A stretch of DNA of 64,000 nt from positions 1,798,001 through 1,862,000 of the forward strand of contig NZ_CP060398.1 in assembly GCF_015840915.1 (NCBI RefSeq), given 5' to 3'. Shown piece by piece: positions 7,360 through 17,159 of the stretch; the stretch's first letter is position 1, and every line of letters starts with the position of its first letter. Under the pieces are notes generated by a model. The model made no database searches and was not told the DNA's origin. It saw only the letters and a program-made list of their open reading frames with translations. The position numbers were made by a program, and so were the translations under genes. Origin of the DNA: Synechococcus sp. CBW1002. Its GTDB lineage: Bacteria; Cyanobacteriota; Cyanobacteriia; PCC-6307; Cyanobiaceae.

Positions 7360-8639
7360 GGGGCATCAGTGGGGGACGGGCCCAGTCTCAGACCCTGCCG
7401 GGCCAGGCGCGCCATGCCGAGGGCGGCCGACAGCGCTGGCCGGTTCAGCACGGTTCGGCCCAGCCGTTGCTGGCGCAGGGCACGCCACTGAGGATTGCGG
7501 GCCCCTCCCCCCAGCGTGATCACCCGCCGCACCGGAGGCAGGCCGAGGGTTTCCAGCCGTTGCCAGCCGGCCTGCTCAATCGCCGTGAGCCCCTCCAGCA
7601 GGGCCTGCAGGTAGAGCGCATCGCTCACAGGGCGGGGATCGAGCCGAGGCCTGAGCTCCGGATCGTCCACGGGAAACCGTTCGCCCGTCCCGGGCAGGGG
7701 CAGCAGGTTGAGGCCGCTGGGCCGCCCTGGATCGATCTGCCGGCTGAGGGCCGCGATCGTGGCGTCGTCGAAGAAGCGGCGCAGGATGCCCGCGCCCGCA
7801 TTGGAGGCTCCCCCCACCAGCCAACGCCCCCCCAGCCGGTGGCAGCTCACCCCAGGCGCCCGGACCGGCACGGCACTGAACTGTTTCAACACCAAGGTGG
7901 TGCCCAGCACCGTGATGCCGTCGTCCGGGGCTGGGTCGGCGGCGAGCACCCCGGCGTTGCTGTCGGTGCTGCCGGCGATCACGAGGCAGCTGGCGGGCAG
8001 ATCGAGGGCTGCCGCTGCGGCCGGCGCCAACGGGCCCAGGCGGGTGCCACTGGGCCGGATCTGAGGCAGGGCAGGGGTCCAGGCCTGCTGGTGGATCGCT
8101 CCGGCCCAGTGCCCGTCTCCTGTCGCCGAGTCTGGCAAGTGCCAGCCGAGGCGGAGGTTGTTGCCTTCCTCGCCCCAGCGCCAGTCGTTCAGCAGCCAGC
8201 CCATCAGCCAGTCGGCCTGATGACGCAGCCAAAGATCCGCAGGCCCGTAGCCCGCTGCTGCCGCTTGATCCAGCAGGCGCAGGGCCCGGGCCAGGCTGCC
8301 GCTGGGACTCGCTGCGGCGGTGCAGTCTGCGGCCAGGGTGGCTGATTCGACAGCTTTGTCTGGACAGGCCTGGTGGTACGGCAGCGCCTGGCCCAGCTGG
8401 CCTGCTGGCGGCTCACCATCGGGATGGCAGAGCAGCAGCGTGCCGGAGGTGCCGTCCACGGCAATCGCGCCGATCCGCTGGCGCCATGGCCGTGGCAGCC
8501 GATCCACCAGCGCGATCAGTCCGCTGCGCCAGCCGCCGGGATCCGGGAACGGAGCGGGGTAGGCGCAGGATTCGTCGGCCTGTCGCTGGCCGGTCCCATC
8601 GATCAGGGCAATCCGTAGGCCGCTGCTGCCCAGGTCCAC
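7356..8639 (-). CDS. FGGY-family carbohydrate kinase
   Basis: A 427-residue sugar kinase of the FGGY fold with an actin-like ATPase core. The N-terminal phosphate loop DLGSSGLR, the catalytic-region motif VDGTSGTLLL, the GSTDSNAGVL stretch and the late adenosine motif TLGGGARNPQW are visible. The closest functional idea is D-ribulose or xylulose kinase of the cyanobacterial/plastid type, but substrate cannot be read from sequence. The only usable start is GTG 8639. The frame encodes WSLGV just upstream with no start codon, so the first strand is unusually short or the true start is non-standard. It lies between metK and the coupled 39-residue peptide. Confidence 0.85.
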   Translation of the reverse strand: MDLGSSGLRIALIDGTGQRQADESCAYPAPFPDPGGWRSGLIALVDRLPRPWRQRIGAIAVDGTSGTLLLCHPDGEPPAGQLGQALPYHQACPDKAVESATLAADCTAAASPSGSLARALRLLDQAAAAGYGPADLWLRHQADWLMGWLLNDWRWGEEGNNLRLGWHLPDSATGDGHWAGAIHQQAWTPALPQIRPSGTRLGPLAPAAAAALDLPASCLVIAGSTDSNAGVLAADPAPDDGITVLGTTLVLKQFSAVPVRAPGVSCHRLGGRWLVGGASNAGAGILRRFFDDATIAALSRQIDPGRPSGLNLLPLPGTGERFPVDDPELRPRLDPRPVSDALYLQALLEGLTAIEQAGWQRLETLGLPPVRRVITLGGGARNPQWRALRQQRLGRTVLNRPALSAALGMARLARQGLRLGPSPTDAP

Positions 8640-8729
8640 GCCAAGCGACCAGTCCTGTGGGACTGGATCGTTGCCAGGCTCTGGCCTGTCGATGGGAGGA
8701 TTCCGCGTTGACGACCGCTGAAGCCTGGA

Positions 8730-10001
8730 TCAGGCGGCCGCCGCCACCAGATCCCGGGTGGCCTGCTGGATCGTGGTGGCAATCGCGGCCACGTCTTCCC
8801 AGGGAAGGTTGAGATCCGTGCGGCCGAAGTGGCCGTAGGCGGCCACATCCTGGTAGAAGCGGCCACCCCGCTGAGCGGGCAGCTCCCGCAATCGGAAGGT
8901 TTCGATGATGGCGCCGGGGCGCAGATCAAAGTGTTCCTGCACCAGCGCCGTGAGGTTCTCGTCGCTGATGCGGCCGGTCCCGAAGCTCTCCACCAGGATG
9001 CTCACGGGGCGGGCCACGCCGATGGCGTAGCTGAGCTGCACTTCCACCTTCTTCGCCAGACCGGCGGCCACCAGGGCTTTGGCCACGTAGCGGGCCGCAT
9101 AGGCGGCGGATCGGTCCACCTTGGTGGGGTCCTTGCCGGAGAAGGCACCACCGCCGTGGCGGGCATAACCGCCGTAGGTGTCCACGATGATCTTGCGGCC
9201 GGTGAGGCCCGCATCACCCTGGGGGCCGCCCACCACGAACTTGCCGGTGGGATTGACCAGGAAGCGGGTGGCTGGACCGTCGTCGGTCGCTTCCTTGCGG
9301 GGCTGGAGTGTCAGGCCGGCGGTGGCGGGAAGCACCACGTGATCCCAGAGATCAGCGGCAATACGCTCGCGCAGGGTGTTCTCCTCGCTGATGCCGTCGA
9401 TCTCGGCGGTGTGCTGGGTGGAGATCAGCACGGTGTCGATGGCCACCGGCTGATTGTTTTCATACACCACGCTGACCTGGGTTTTGCCGTCGGGCAGCAG
9501 GTAGCCGATGGTGCCATCGTGGCGCACCTCCGCCAGGCGCCGCGCCAGCCGGTGGGCCAGGCTGATCGGCAGCGGCATCAGCTCCGGGGTTTCGTCACAG
9601 GCGTAGCCGAACATGATGCCCTGATCGCCGGCACCCACCAGATCCAGCGGATCACCGTCGTGGTCATCGGCTTCGTTCACTCCCTGGGCAATATCGGGCG
9701 ACTGCTGATCAAGGGCCACCAGCACGGCGCAGCTGTTGGCATCGAAGCCGCCGGCGCGGGCGCCCTCGTAGCCGATCTCCTGGATCACACCGCGGACCAG
9801 GGTGTTGAAGTCCACCCGGGCGGTGGTGGTCACTTCACCGGTGATCAGGCAGAGGCCGGTGTTCACCACCGTTTCGCAGGCCACCCGTGAGGCGGGGTCC
9901 TGGGCCAGTAACGCGTCGAGTACCGCATCGCTCACCTGATCGCAGATCTTGTCGGGATGCCCCTCGGTGACCGATTCAGAGGTAAAGACGTAACGGCTCA
10001 T
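8730..10001 (-). CDS. metK: S-adenosylmethionine synthetase MetK
   Basis: Makes S-adenosylmethionine from methionine and ATP in the cytoplasm. The 423-residue protein has GHPDK at residues 14-18, the [12 protein letters not shown] signature, and the P-loop-like [16 protein letters not shown] near residue 280. Length is slightly above the bacterial norm of about 390, typical of cyanobacterial enzymes. The FGGY kinase follows 90 bases downstream and the HAD gene lies 31 bases upstream on the same strand. No SAM riboswitch-like leader fits in the 31-base gap. Confidence 0.98.
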   Translation of the reverse strand: MSRYVFTSESVTEGHPDKICDQVSDAVLDALLAQDPASRVACETVVNTGLCLITGEVTTTARVDFNTLVRGVIQEIGYEGARAGGFDANSCAVLVALDQQSPDIAQGVNEADDHDGDPLDLVGAGDQGIMFGYACDETPELMPLPISLAHRLARRLAEVRHDGTIGYLLPDGKTQVSVVYENNQPVAIDTVLISTQHTAEIDGISEENTLRERIAADLWDHVVLPATAGLTLQPRKEATDDGPATRFLVNPTGKFVVGGPQGDAGLTGRKIIVDTYGGYARHGGGAFSGKDPTKVDRSAAYAARYVAKALVAAGLAKKVEVQLSYAIGVARPVSILVESFGTGRISDENLTALVQEHFDLRPGAIIETFRLRELPAQRGGRFYQDVAAYGHFGRTDLNLPWEDVAAIATTIQQATRDLVAAAA

Positions 10002-10032
10002 CCCACGCTGGCTGATGGATCAGTCGAGCAGC

Positions 10033-10866
10033 TTATTCGGCAGTGCTGCAGCCTGAAATCGCGCTGCTCACAACGCTCGCCCCGTCCGTCCCCATGACGG
10101 CCAGTTCAGACCAGTGCTGCAGCTGGGGAAACAGGGGGTCCAGTGGTGGTCGTCGTTGCCAGCCGGCGGTGTACCCAAGGGCGGTGGGGAGCCCTGCCGC
10201 CAGAGCCATGCGCAGATCACTGTTGGCGTCTCCGATCAGCAGGCACTCGGCAGGCTTCACCCGCAACAGGTCGCACAGCCCATGCACCGCACCAGGATCC
10301 GGTTTGCAGGGCTGGTGATCGGCGCTCCAGCTGGCCGAAAAGAAGCCGCTCAGCCCGTTGTGATGCAGGAAATGGTGGATACCGGCGGTTCCGTCATTGC
10401 TGATCACACCGCAACGCAGGCCGGCGCCAGAGAGCGCCGTCAGCAGCTCCATCAGTCCGTCGGTGGGGAGCGCAGCGGCGGCACCCTCCCCATGCAGCCC
10501 ATCGGTGTCGCTGAACACGGCATGCGCCAGCGCCAACGCCTCGGGCCAGCCGACCCCCACCTGGGCCAGGGCGGTGGCGGTGGAGATCAGATTGTGTTCG
10601 CGCGAAGCCACGGCCGTGGTGCCGGCCGGATGCACACCGTGTTGATCGAGTCCGTAGGCCCGGCGCAGCAGGGTCTCCAGTTCGGTGCTGCTGCCATCGT
10701 GGACCCGCTCCGGATGGACGGCGTTCAGGCGCTGCACCGCATGAAAAACCCTGGCCTCGGCCAGGGTGATCAACAGCGGTTCACTGTGGCTGAGGGTGCC
10801 GTCCTTGTCGAACAGCACCGCCGCGAAGCGGCCGAGGGGCTGGCCGCGCAGCGTCAGGTGGGCCAT
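10033..10866 (-). CDS. HAD-family phosphatase (phosphoglycolate phosphatase-like)
   Basis: A 277-residue HAD hydrolase. Motif I is FDKDGTLS (nucleophile Asp), motif II the ISNDGT strand, motif III the Lys of CKPDPGAV, and motif IV GDANSDLRMAL. A helical cap lies between motifs I and II. A DKDGT rather than DxDGT variant is common in this subgroup. I chose the ATG at 10866 over a TTG two codons earlier. Substrate is not evident; phosphoglycolate is a reasonable guess for a photosynthetic host but is inference only. Confidence 0.85.
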   Translation of the reverse strand: MAHLTLRGQPLGRFAAVLFDKDGTLSHSEPLLITLAEARVFHAVQRLNAVHPERVHDGSSTELETLLRRAYGLDQHGVHPAGTTAVASREHNLISTATALAQVGVGWPEALALAHAVFSDTDGLHGEGAAAALPTDGLMELLTALSGAGLRCGVISNDGTAGIHHFLHHNGLSGFFSASWSADHQPCKPDPGAVHGLCDLLRVKPAECLLIGDANSDLRMALAAGLPTALGYTAGWQRRPPLDPLFPQLQHWSELAVMGTDGASVVSSAISGCSTAE

Positions 10867-10916
10867 GGGCAAGGGGACGGATGCTGCGCGGTCAAGCAGA
10901 ACGGAAACGGGGTGGC

Positions 10917-11990
10917 TCAGTCGAGGGTGACGCCCATGGGCTCGTTGTCTTCAGCCTGCTCGAGGAGCATCTGCTTGTAGCGGGCCGCCATTTCCTCGGC
11001 CTTGTCGAACACCTTCTGGGGGTCGGTGAGCATGTCGCCGGGTTCGGGCTCGAGGGCTTTGGTGGACAGGGAGATCCGCCCACGCTCGGCGTCGAGGTCG
11101 ATGATCATCACCTTCATCTGGTCGTTCACATTCAGCACCGTGTGAGGCGTCTCAATGTGCTCGTGGCTGATCTCGGAGATGTGCAGCAGGCCGCTGACGC
11201 CACCGATGTCGATGAAAGCGCCGTAGGGCTTGATGCCACGCACGGTGCCGATCACCACTTCGCCAACCTCGAGGCGATTCATCTTGCGCTCCACCAGGGC
11301 GCGGCGATGGCTGAGCACCAGGCGGTTGCGCTCCTCGTCCACCTCCAGGAACTTGAGGGGGAGGAAGTCGGCCACCAGCTCTTCTTTGGCCTTGCGGGTG
11401 CTGATGTGGCTGCCGGGGATGAAGCCGCGCAGACCTTCGACCCGTACCAGGGCACCACCGCGGTTGGTGGCGAACACCTCGGAGTGAATCGTGGCGTCTT
11501 CCTTCTGCAGCTGCCGCACCCGCTCCCAGGCACGCTGGTACTCGATGCGACGGATCGAGAGGGTGAGCTGGCCGTCTTCGTTCTCCTCGCTGAGGATGAA
11601 GAATTCGCGCACCTCCCCGGGTTCGAGCACATCGCTGAGCGCCTCGACCCGGTTGATCGACACCTCCTGCAGGGGCATGAAGGCAGCGGTCTTGGCGCCG
11701 ATGTCGATCATGGCGCCCTTGGGCTCCATGGCGAACACGGTGCCGTTCACCACGTCACCGGGCTTGAAGTTGTAGTCGTATTTGCTGAGCAGTGCTGCGA
11801 ATTCATCCAGGGTGAAGCCCACGCCATCCAGGTCGCGGCTCACGGCACGGCTGCTGGGGTCATCGGCACTGGGCACCTCTTCCGGAATGCCCAGATCGAG
11901 TTCGGTGTCGGCGGCGAAGGCCTGATCCACGTCTGCAGCGATCTCGGCCGTGCTCTCCAGAGCGCTGGCTTCGGAAGGGGTTACGGTCAT
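10917..11990 (-). CDS. rpsA: 30S ribosomal protein S1
   Basis: Ribosomal protein S1, which binds mRNA at the 30S platform. The 357-residue product has an acidic N-terminal region, then three S1 (OB-fold) repeats beginning near PGDVVNGTVF, near REFFILSEEN and at VGEVVIGTVRGIKPYGAFIDIG. This is the short cyanobacterial form, against about 557 residues and six repeats in enteric bacteria. The ATG at 11990 (MTVTPSE) is taken as start because upstream sequence in frame has no family character. nrdR lies 115 bases upstream on the same strand. Confidence 0.96.
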   Translation of the reverse strand: MTVTPSEASALESTAEIAADVDQAFAADTELDLGIPEEVPSADDPSSRAVSRDLDGVGFTLDEFAALLSKYDYNFKPGDVVNGTVFAMEPKGAMIDIGAKTAAFMPLQEVSINRVEALSDVLEPGEVREFFILSEENEDGQLTLSIRRIEYQRAWERVRQLQKEDATIHSEVFATNRGGALVRVEGLRGFIPGSHISTRKAKEELVADFLPLKFLEVDEERNRLVLSHRRALVERKMNRLEVGEVVIGTVRGIKPYGAFIDIGGVSGLLHISEISHEHIETPHTVLNVNDQMKVMIIDLDAERGRISLSTKALEPEPGDMLTDPQKVFDKAEEMAARYKQMLLEQAEDNEPMGVTLD

Positions 11991-12105
11991 GTTGAAACGG
12001 CGGTCTGCCGGCGGCAGATGGGAAGGGAGCGTTGCGTCCGCCCGCCAGCGAAACCAACGCAATCTCCCAACCTACAGGCAGGTCGCCCCGTTCTGCCTTT
12101 CAGGG

Positions 12106-12609
12106 TCAGTTCACGGCCGCCAGGGAGACCGGCTGCCTCGCTTCGGTGCTGCTCGTATCCCGTCGGCTGAGCCCATCGAGGGCCGCTACAAAATCGCTGA
12201 TGCCCTGGAACTGTCGGTACACGGAGGCGAAGCGCACATAGGCGACCTCGCTCAGATCCCCCAGGCGTTGCAGGGCCAGTTCCCCGATCTCGGCACTGGG
12301 AACCTCGCGTCCACCCCGCTGCTGCAGGTGCACTTCGATCTCCTCCACCACACTCTCGAGGCAGGCCGGTTCGATACCGGTCTTCTCGCAGGCGCGGATC
12401 AGGCCATGCAAAACCTTGTGGCGGCTGAAGATCTCACGACCGCCGCTGCGCTTCACCACGGTGATCGGTACGGTTTCGACCCGCTCATAGGTGGTAAAGC
12501 GAAAGCTGCACTCCAGGCATTCGCGGCGGCGTCTGACGCTCCGCCCGACATCGGCCGCACGGGATTCGAGCACCCGACTGTCCGTGTGTTGGCAGGAGGG
12601 ACATTGCAT
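12106..12609 (-). CDS. nrdR: Transcriptional repressor NrdR
   Basis: Repressor of ribonucleotide reductase genes that senses (d)ATP. The 167-residue protein has an N-terminal zinc ribbon (Cys3, Cys6, Cys31, Cys34; MQCPSC and CLEC) followed by an ATP-cone domain ([15 protein letters not shown] onward). Length is near the usual 150-160 with a polar C-terminal extension. It is followed by rpsA and preceded by the psbB-psbT terminator. No ribonucleotide reductase gene is in the window. Confidence 0.96.
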   Translation of the reverse strand: MQCPSCQHTDSRVLESRAADVGRSVRRRRECLECSFRFTTYERVETVPITVVKRSGGREIFSRHKVLHGLIRACEKTGIEPACLESVVEEIEVHLQQRGGREVPSAEIGELALQRLGDLSEVAYVRFASVYRQFQGISDFVAALDGLSRRDTSSTEARQPVSLAAVN

Positions 12610-12752
12610 CCCTGAAGGTGCGACGCGTATTTCTTTAGCTTAGACAGCGATCCTCTGATTCGGCAATAGCCAGCGGGGCGACAGATGCTGCCCGGTGTTG
12701 CAACAGTCACGGAACATTGCTCCAGATCGCATGGCTTTGCCAGGTGCTGCCA

Positions 12753-12782
12753 AGAAAAAACCCCCGCCGTGGCGGGGGTTGG
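12753..12782 (-). terminator. Terminator of the psbB-psbT transcript
   Basis: Stem AACCCCCGCC with loop GT and its complement, followed on the minus strand by TTTTTT. It lies 30 bases after the psbT stop. Confidence 0.85.
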
Positions 12783-12811
12783 AAAGCGACCCTGGAGCCG
12801 CAAGTGGACTC

Positions 12812-12907
12812 TCACTTACCGATCTTCGGGGGATCGCGGAAGGCGATGGCGAAGAACAGGGTGGCGATGGCCAGCGTGAGGATCAGGATGTAAGCGAAGC
12901 TCTCCAT
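12812..12907 (-). CDS. psbT: Photosystem II protein PsbT
   Basis: A 31-residue single-helix subunit at the PSII dimer interface. The sequence begins [20 protein letters not shown] and ends RDPPKIGK, the standard PsbT layout (helix at residues 3-23, stromal basic tail). It starts 24 bases after the psbB stop and ends before a terminator, the usual psbB-psbT pairing. It is too short for most automatic gene calls. Confidence 0.96.
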   Translation of the reverse strand: MESFAYILILTLAIATLFFAIAFRDPPKIGK

Positions 12908-12931
12908 GGGTTACCTCGAAGGAACTGGCGG

Positions 12932-14491
12932 TCAGCTGAGCGGGGAGCCGGCAGGAGGTGCATAGCCCTCCGGCAGACGACGGGTGGAGCGGTCTCCCAG
13001 TTTCTGGAAGAGACCGAATTCCACCTGCTCGCCGAGATCGGGGTCGATGCCGGCGAACACATCGCGGTAGAGGGTGCGGGCACCGTGCCAGATGTGACCG
13101 AAGAAGAAGAGCAGTGCAAAGGTGGCATGGCCGAAGGTGAACCAGCCACGCGGGGAGCTGTGGAAGGTGCCATCCGAGTGGTAGCGCTCGAGGTCGAATT
13201 CGAAGGCTTCACCCAGCTGGGCCTTGCGGGCCAACCGCTTGACGTCTGCAGGATCGGTGTAGGTCTGGCCGTTGAGTGCGCCTCCATAGACCGTGGCGGT
13301 GACTCCGGTCTGTTCGAAGGAGTACTTGGCTTCAGCCCGGCGGAAGGGGATGTCAGCGCGGACGATGCCGTCCTTGTCCTGGAGAACCACAGGGAAGTTC
13401 TCGAAGAAGTTGGGCAGGCGGCGCACTTCGAGATCACGGCCCTCCTTGTCGGTGAAGGAGATATGGCCCAGCCAGCTGGTGGGCAGGCCATCGCCATTCA
13501 CCATGGGACCGACGCGGAACAGACCACCCTTGGCAGGGCTGTTGCCGACGTAGTCGTAGAAGGCGAGTTTCTCAGGAATCGCGGCATAGGCTTCGGCCTT
13601 GCTGGCGCCGTTGTCGAGTGCGGTCTGAACCCGACGGTTGATCTCGGTCTTGAAGTAGCTCTGATCCCACTGATAACGCGTGGGGCCGAACAGTTCGACA
13701 GGGGTGGCAGCGGAGCCGTACCACATGGTCCCTGCCACCACGAAGGCTGCAAAGAACACGGCGGCAATGGCACTGGCCAGCACCGTTTCAATGTTGCCCA
13801 TCCGCAGAGCCTTGTAGAGGCGTTCCGGGGGTCGGGTGGTGATGTGGAAGATGCCGGCGATGATCCCCACAATGCCGGCGGCGATGTGGTGAGCAACGAT
13901 GCCACCCGGGTTGAAGGGGTTGAAGCCCTCTGGGCCCCAGGCGGGTTGAACAGCCTCCAGGTGGCCAGTGACGCCATAGGGGTCTGAGATCCACATGCCT
14001 GGACCGAAGACGCCGGTCAGGTGGAAGGCACCGAAGCCGAAGCAGCCGAGGCCGGCCAGCAGCAGGTGGATCCCGAAGATCTTGGGCAGATCCAGGGCCG
14101 GTTCACCGGTGCGTGGGTCCTGCCAGATCTCGAGATCCCAGAAGGTCCAGTGCCAGATAGCGGCGAGGAAGAGCAGTCCACTGAAAATGATGTGTGCCGC
14201 AGCCACACCCTCGAAGCTCCAGAAGCCTGGATCCACACCGGTTTCACCGGTGATGCTCCAGCCACCCCAGCTGCCGGTCACGCCCAGACGCGCCATGAAG
14301 GGCATCACGAACATGCCCTGGCGCCACATGGGGTTGAGCACCGGGTCAGAGGGATCGAAAATGGCGAGCTCATAAAGCGCCATGGAGCCGGCCCAGCCGG
14401 CAACCAGAGCGGTGTGCATGAGGTGCACGGCGAGCAAACGGCCCGGGTCGTTGATCACGACCGTGTGCACCCGATACCAGGGCAATCCCAT
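12932..14491 (-). CDS. psbB: Photosystem II CP47 chlorophyll protein PsbB
   Basis: Inner chlorophyll a antenna of PSII in the thylakoid membrane. The 519-residue product starts [12 protein letters not shown] and has six membrane helices with the chlorophyll-ligating His pattern ([40 protein letters not shown]) and the large lumenal loop between helices V and VI. The frame opens 14 codons further upstream, but homology begins at the ATG at 14491. psbT follows on the same strand. The divergent ferredoxin gene starts 204 bases away, and the shared spacer should contain both promoters. Confidence 0.99.
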   Translation of the reverse strand: MGLPWYRVHTVVINDPGRLLAVHLMHTALVAGWAGSMALYELAIFDPSDPVLNPMWRQGMFVMPFMARLGVTGSWGGWSITGETGVDPGFWSFEGVAAAHIIFSGLLFLAAIWHWTFWDLEIWQDPRTGEPALDLPKIFGIHLLLAGLGCFGFGAFHLTGVFGPGMWISDPYGVTGHLEAVQPAWGPEGFNPFNPGGIVAHHIAAGIVGIIAGIFHITTRPPERLYKALRMGNIETVLASAIAAVFFAAFVVAGTMWYGSAATPVELFGPTRYQWDQSYFKTEINRRVQTALDNGASKAEAYAAIPEKLAFYDYVGNSPAKGGLFRVGPMVNGDGLPTSWLGHISFTDKEGRDLEVRRLPNFFENFPVVLQDKDGIVRADIPFRRAEAKYSFEQTGVTATVYGGALNGQTYTDPADVKRLARKAQLGEAFEFDLERYHSDGTFHSSPRGWFTFGHATFALLFFFGHIWHGARTLYRDVFAGIDPDLGEQVEFGLFQKLGDRSTRRLPEGYAPPAGSPLS

Positions 14492-14695
14492 GGGGGTTAG
14501 GTCCGGGGAAACAGGGAGCTGGCCGTCGCCCATCCGTCGATGGGGTTGGCCAGCAACGATTGACCCATTGGCTGAAAAGCCATTGAGACGATCAGTGCTG
14601 GTGATCGTAAGGGTTGTTCCCGGTCAGGCGGGAGCCTGAGTTACGGAGCGCAACTGCCGGTTTCAGAATGGGGGCTGAGCTGGATAGAAGCCCCC

Positions 14696-15181
14696 ATGCC
14701 CGTGATCCGATTCGTGCGTGAAGGTCAGGATGTGGAGTGTTACCCGGGTGAGAACCTGCGCGAGGTGGCCTTGCGCCAGGGGCTGGAGCTCTATGGCCTC
14801 AAGGGCAAGCTGGGCAACTGCGGCGGATGCGGCCAGTGCATCACCTGCTTTGTGGAGATCGTGGAGGATCCGGAGAAGCCGTCGGCCCTGAGCCCGCTCA
14901 CGGCGGTGGAAGAGCAGAAGTTGCGCCGCCGGCCCCAGGGCTGGCGACTCGCCTGTCAGACCCTCGTGAACCGCTCGGTGCTGGTGCTGACCCGCCCCCA
15001 GGTGGGTCTTCCCGATCGCGACGCTGTGCTGGCGAAGGTCAGCCAGGAACCACTGCCCGAGGGGCCCACCGCCTGGCCCGCTCCACCCGAGCCGATCGAA
15101 TCCCCTGAGGAGATCACAACGGAAGGCGCCGAGGCTGACGGCAACTTGGCTGACCTTCCCAGCGATCCGCTTGAGGGCTGA
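14696..15181 (+). CDS. [2Fe-2S] ferredoxin-domain protein
   Basis: A 161-residue protein with an N-terminal ferredoxin domain (residues 1-100). The cluster ligands fit the C-x5-C-x2-C...C arrangement at Cys42, Cys48, Cys51 and Cys87 (GNCGGCGQCITC and LACQT), with an additional Cys45 inside the loop. Residues about 105-161 are an acidic Pro/Glu-rich tail that is probably disordered. It is divergent from psbB and 84 bases upstream of psbM on the same strand, which suggests photosynthetic electron transfer or PSII assembly. It is not the standard 97-residue PetF ferredoxin; the partner is unknown. Confidence 0.85.
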   Translation: MPVIRFVREGQDVECYPGENLREVALRQGLELYGLKGKLGNCGGCGQCITCFVEIVEDPEKPSALSPLTAVEEQKLRRRPQGWRLACQTLVNRSVLVLTRPQVGLPDRDAVLAKVSQEPLPEGPTAWPAPPEPIESPEEITTEGAEADGNLADLPSDPLEG

Positions 15182-15265
15182 GAGGGCTGCATCACAACGA
15201 GCGATGAAGGGGCCGAAAAGAGTGCCGAATGGCGGTGATACCCTCCCAGGATCTCCAACACTGCC

Positions 15266-15373
15266 ATGGAAACCAACGATCTCGGTTTCGTCGCCAGCCT
15301 GCTGTTTGTTCTGGTGCCCGCGGTGTTTTTGATCATTCTTTACATCCAGACCAGCAGTCGTCAGGGCGGCTGA
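15266..15373 (+). CDS. psbM: Photosystem II protein PsbM
   Basis: A 35-residue one-helix PSII subunit at the monomer interface. It starts [10 protein letters not shown], has a hydrophobic helix ([17 protein letters not shown]) and ends SSRQGG, the family pattern. It lies downstream of the ferredoxin-domain gene. It is too short for most automatic gene calls. Confidence 0.95.
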   Translation: METNDLGFVASLLFVLVPAVFLIILYIQTSSRQGG

Positions 15374-15438
15374 TCGGTCTTTGGGGTGATCTGAGCTCCT
15401 GATCTGAGCCTTAGTTCAAGCTGTCTTCAGGCGTCAGC

Positions 15439-15469
15439 AGGCCTGGCTGGCTCTCTGCCAGCCAGGCCT
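15439..15469. terminator. Perfect 12-bp hairpin between convergent genes
   Basis: AGGCCTGGCTGG, a seven-base CTCTCTG loop, then the exact complement. It lies 66 bases after psbM and upstream of the convergent usp gene end at 15748. There is no T-run on either side, so intrinsic termination is not certain; an mRNA-stabilising 3' structure for psbM is possible. The rest of 15374-15747 shows no gene. Confidence 0.55.
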
Positions 15470-15747
15470 CTGGCTTGCTTGGAGCCTTGATGCCCGTTTT
15501 GCCACTGGCATAGCTCTGGCGGTGGCCGAGGTTGCACGCCCTGGGTGGCCATGCTTGTTCTGGCCCCCGATTGGCGCTGGTTCCCTTGTCTGGTCTCTAT
15601 CTGCTCGGGTCTGAGGAAGCACCGCTCCTGGTTTGCCGGCTGTCTTTCCGGACTCCTGCTGTGGCCCCGCTCACTGCATAACTGCTCACGAAGAGGCGAG
15701 CGCTCAGCAGCAGAGGCCACGGCTGATCAATCCGACGGGCTCTGGTC

Positions 15748-16596
15748 TCAGCGGCGCCCTTCCGGTTCGCGAACCAGCAGCACCGGGGCTGGTGCGTGCA
15801 CGCGGATGTAATCGCTCACCGAACTGCCCAGCAGTCTGTCGAGGTCGACAAGGGCTTGCGCCACCAGGGGTCTGCGGTCCTGGGAGGCGATCACCAGCAG
15901 ATCTGCCTTGGCTTCCTCGGCGGCCGCGCAGACGGTGCGGCCGATGTCACCGGTGCGGTGCAGGGTCTGCATCGCGACGCCAAAGCCCCGGGCACGCAGC
16001 ACGGCCTTTTCCAGCACCTCGTCCACCGGGCTCTTGCCGCCCCGCGATGGCGTGATGTCGTGCCGGGTCACGTGGACGCCGATCAGGCTGCCACCGGGGA
16101 TGTCGCGCACCAGTTCACAGGCCATGCGCAGGGCGTCATCGCCGACGCCGGTTCCGTCCACGGTCACCAGAACGCGGTTGACGTGGCGCACATAGAGGTC
16201 GTCCCGCACCAGCAGCATCGGGCGGGTGGAGAGCTGAAAGACGTACTGGCTGGCGCTGTTGCTCAGGATCGACTGCAGACGTCCCAGGCCGCGGGAGCCC
16301 ATCACGATCAGATCGGCATTGAGCTCATCGGCCACCTTCAGCACGGTCTGCTTGGTGTCCCCCTGGCGGATGATCGTGTTCACATCGCCGGGGTTGAGTC
16401 CAAGCCGCTGCACCGCTTCGGCCACGATCCCCGCAGCTTTCTGCCAGTGCTCCTGGAAGTCTTCGCCGGCCTGCTCGGGCACCACATGCAGCAGGTTGAT
16501 CCGGGCTTGTCGGCAGGGGGGGATGTCGCGCAGCATGCGCACCATCTCCTCCACATGACCCTTGCCGGAATCGGCGATCAGAAGATTGCGGAACAC
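15748..16596 (-). CDS. Tandem universal stress protein
   Basis: A 282-residue protein with two Usp domains, about residues 1-135 and 138-282. The first has the ATP-binding motif GSRGLGRLQSILSNSAS; the second ends in an equivalent SVSDYIRV...APVLLVRE region where the glycines are less complete, so one site may not bind ATP. Usp proteins respond to stress and nucleotide state. I chose GTG 16596 (VFRNLLIADS), since the Usp fold begins right there; the frame continues upstream across the opposite-strand thioesterase but without family character. It is divergent from that thioesterase with 38 bases between. Confidence 0.9.
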   Translation of the reverse strand: MFRNLLIADSGKGHVEEMVRMLRDIPPCRQARINLLHVVPEQAGEDFQEHWQKAAGIVAEAVQRLGLNPGDVNTIIRQGDTKQTVLKVADELNADLIVMGSRGLGRLQSILSNSASQYVFQLSTRPMLLVRDDLYVRHVNRVLVTVDGTGVGDDALRMACELVRDIPGGSLIGVHVTRHDITPSRGGKSPVDEVLEKAVLRARGFGVAMQTLHRTGDIGRTVCAAAEEAKADLLVIASQDRRPLVAQALVDLDRLLGSSVSDYIRVHAPAPVLLVREPEGRR

Positions 16597-16634
16597 AGGA
16601 CAGGTCCAGCTCTGCGGCAGCCTATGGCCGATGG

Positions 16635-17159
16635 ATGGGCAGACAGGGCCCCCTGGTGCAGACCGTGATGCAGAGACAAATCCCCGCCTCCGGGATCGAG
16701 ACCGGCACCGCCCCCCATCGCGGATGGTGTCTGCGCCGTCGGGTTCTGCCCCAGCACACCGATCACGCTGGCGTGATGTGGCATGGCGCCTATCTGGCCT
16801 GGCTTGAGGAGGCGAGGGTGGAGGCGCTGGCGGCGGCAGGCCTGGCGTACCGGGATCTGGCGGCGCGGGGGCTGGAGCTGCCGGTGGTCTCGTTGACGAT
16901 CGACTACCGCCAGGCCCTGTTGCATGGCGACACGGTGGAGCTCTGGAGTGAGGTGTTGCCCCGCAGTGGCGTGAGACTTCCCTGGCACAGCCGTTTTCTG
17001 GGTCCGGCGGGAGGACTTGCCGCCGAGGCGCGGGTCGAGCTTGTGCTGGTCGATCTCTCGGCAGGCCCGGAACGTCGCCGGCTGCTGCGTCGCCTCCCGG
17101 ATGACCTGCACAAGGCGATCGAGCGACTGGAGATGGGCCCGAACCAGGTCGGCCGGTAG
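16635..17159 (+). CDS. Hotdog-fold acyl-CoA thioesterase
   Basis: A 174-residue protein of the 4-hydroxybenzoyl-CoA/YbgC thioesterase family. The catalytic Asp sits in HTDHAGVMWHGAYLAWLEEAR (positions about 41-61), the classic hotdog helix motif, followed by strands VSLTIDYRQAL and VELWSEV. In cyanobacteria such enzymes can hydrolyse 1,4-dihydroxy-2-naphthoyl-CoA for phylloquinone synthesis, but substrate is not visible here. The N-terminal 30 residues are poorly conserved and the start could be the later ATG at 16668. dprA follows downstream on the same strand. Confidence 0.8.
   Translation: MGRQGPLVQTVMQRQIPASGIETGTAPHRGWCLRRRVLPQHTDHAGVMWHGAYLAWLEEARVEALAAAGLAYRDLAARGLELPVVSLTIDYRQALLHGDTVELWSEVLPRSGVRLPWHSRFLGPAGGLAAEARVELVLVDLSAGPERRRLLRRLPDDLHKAIERLEMGPNQVGR

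Noticed and set aside
8829-9890. A 353-codon plus-strand frame opposite metK
   Set aside because: Antisense shadow of metK; no recognisable domain.
12695-13987. A 430-codon plus-strand frame opposite psbB
   Set aside because: psbB is certain on the minus strand and this frame shows only reversed coding bias.
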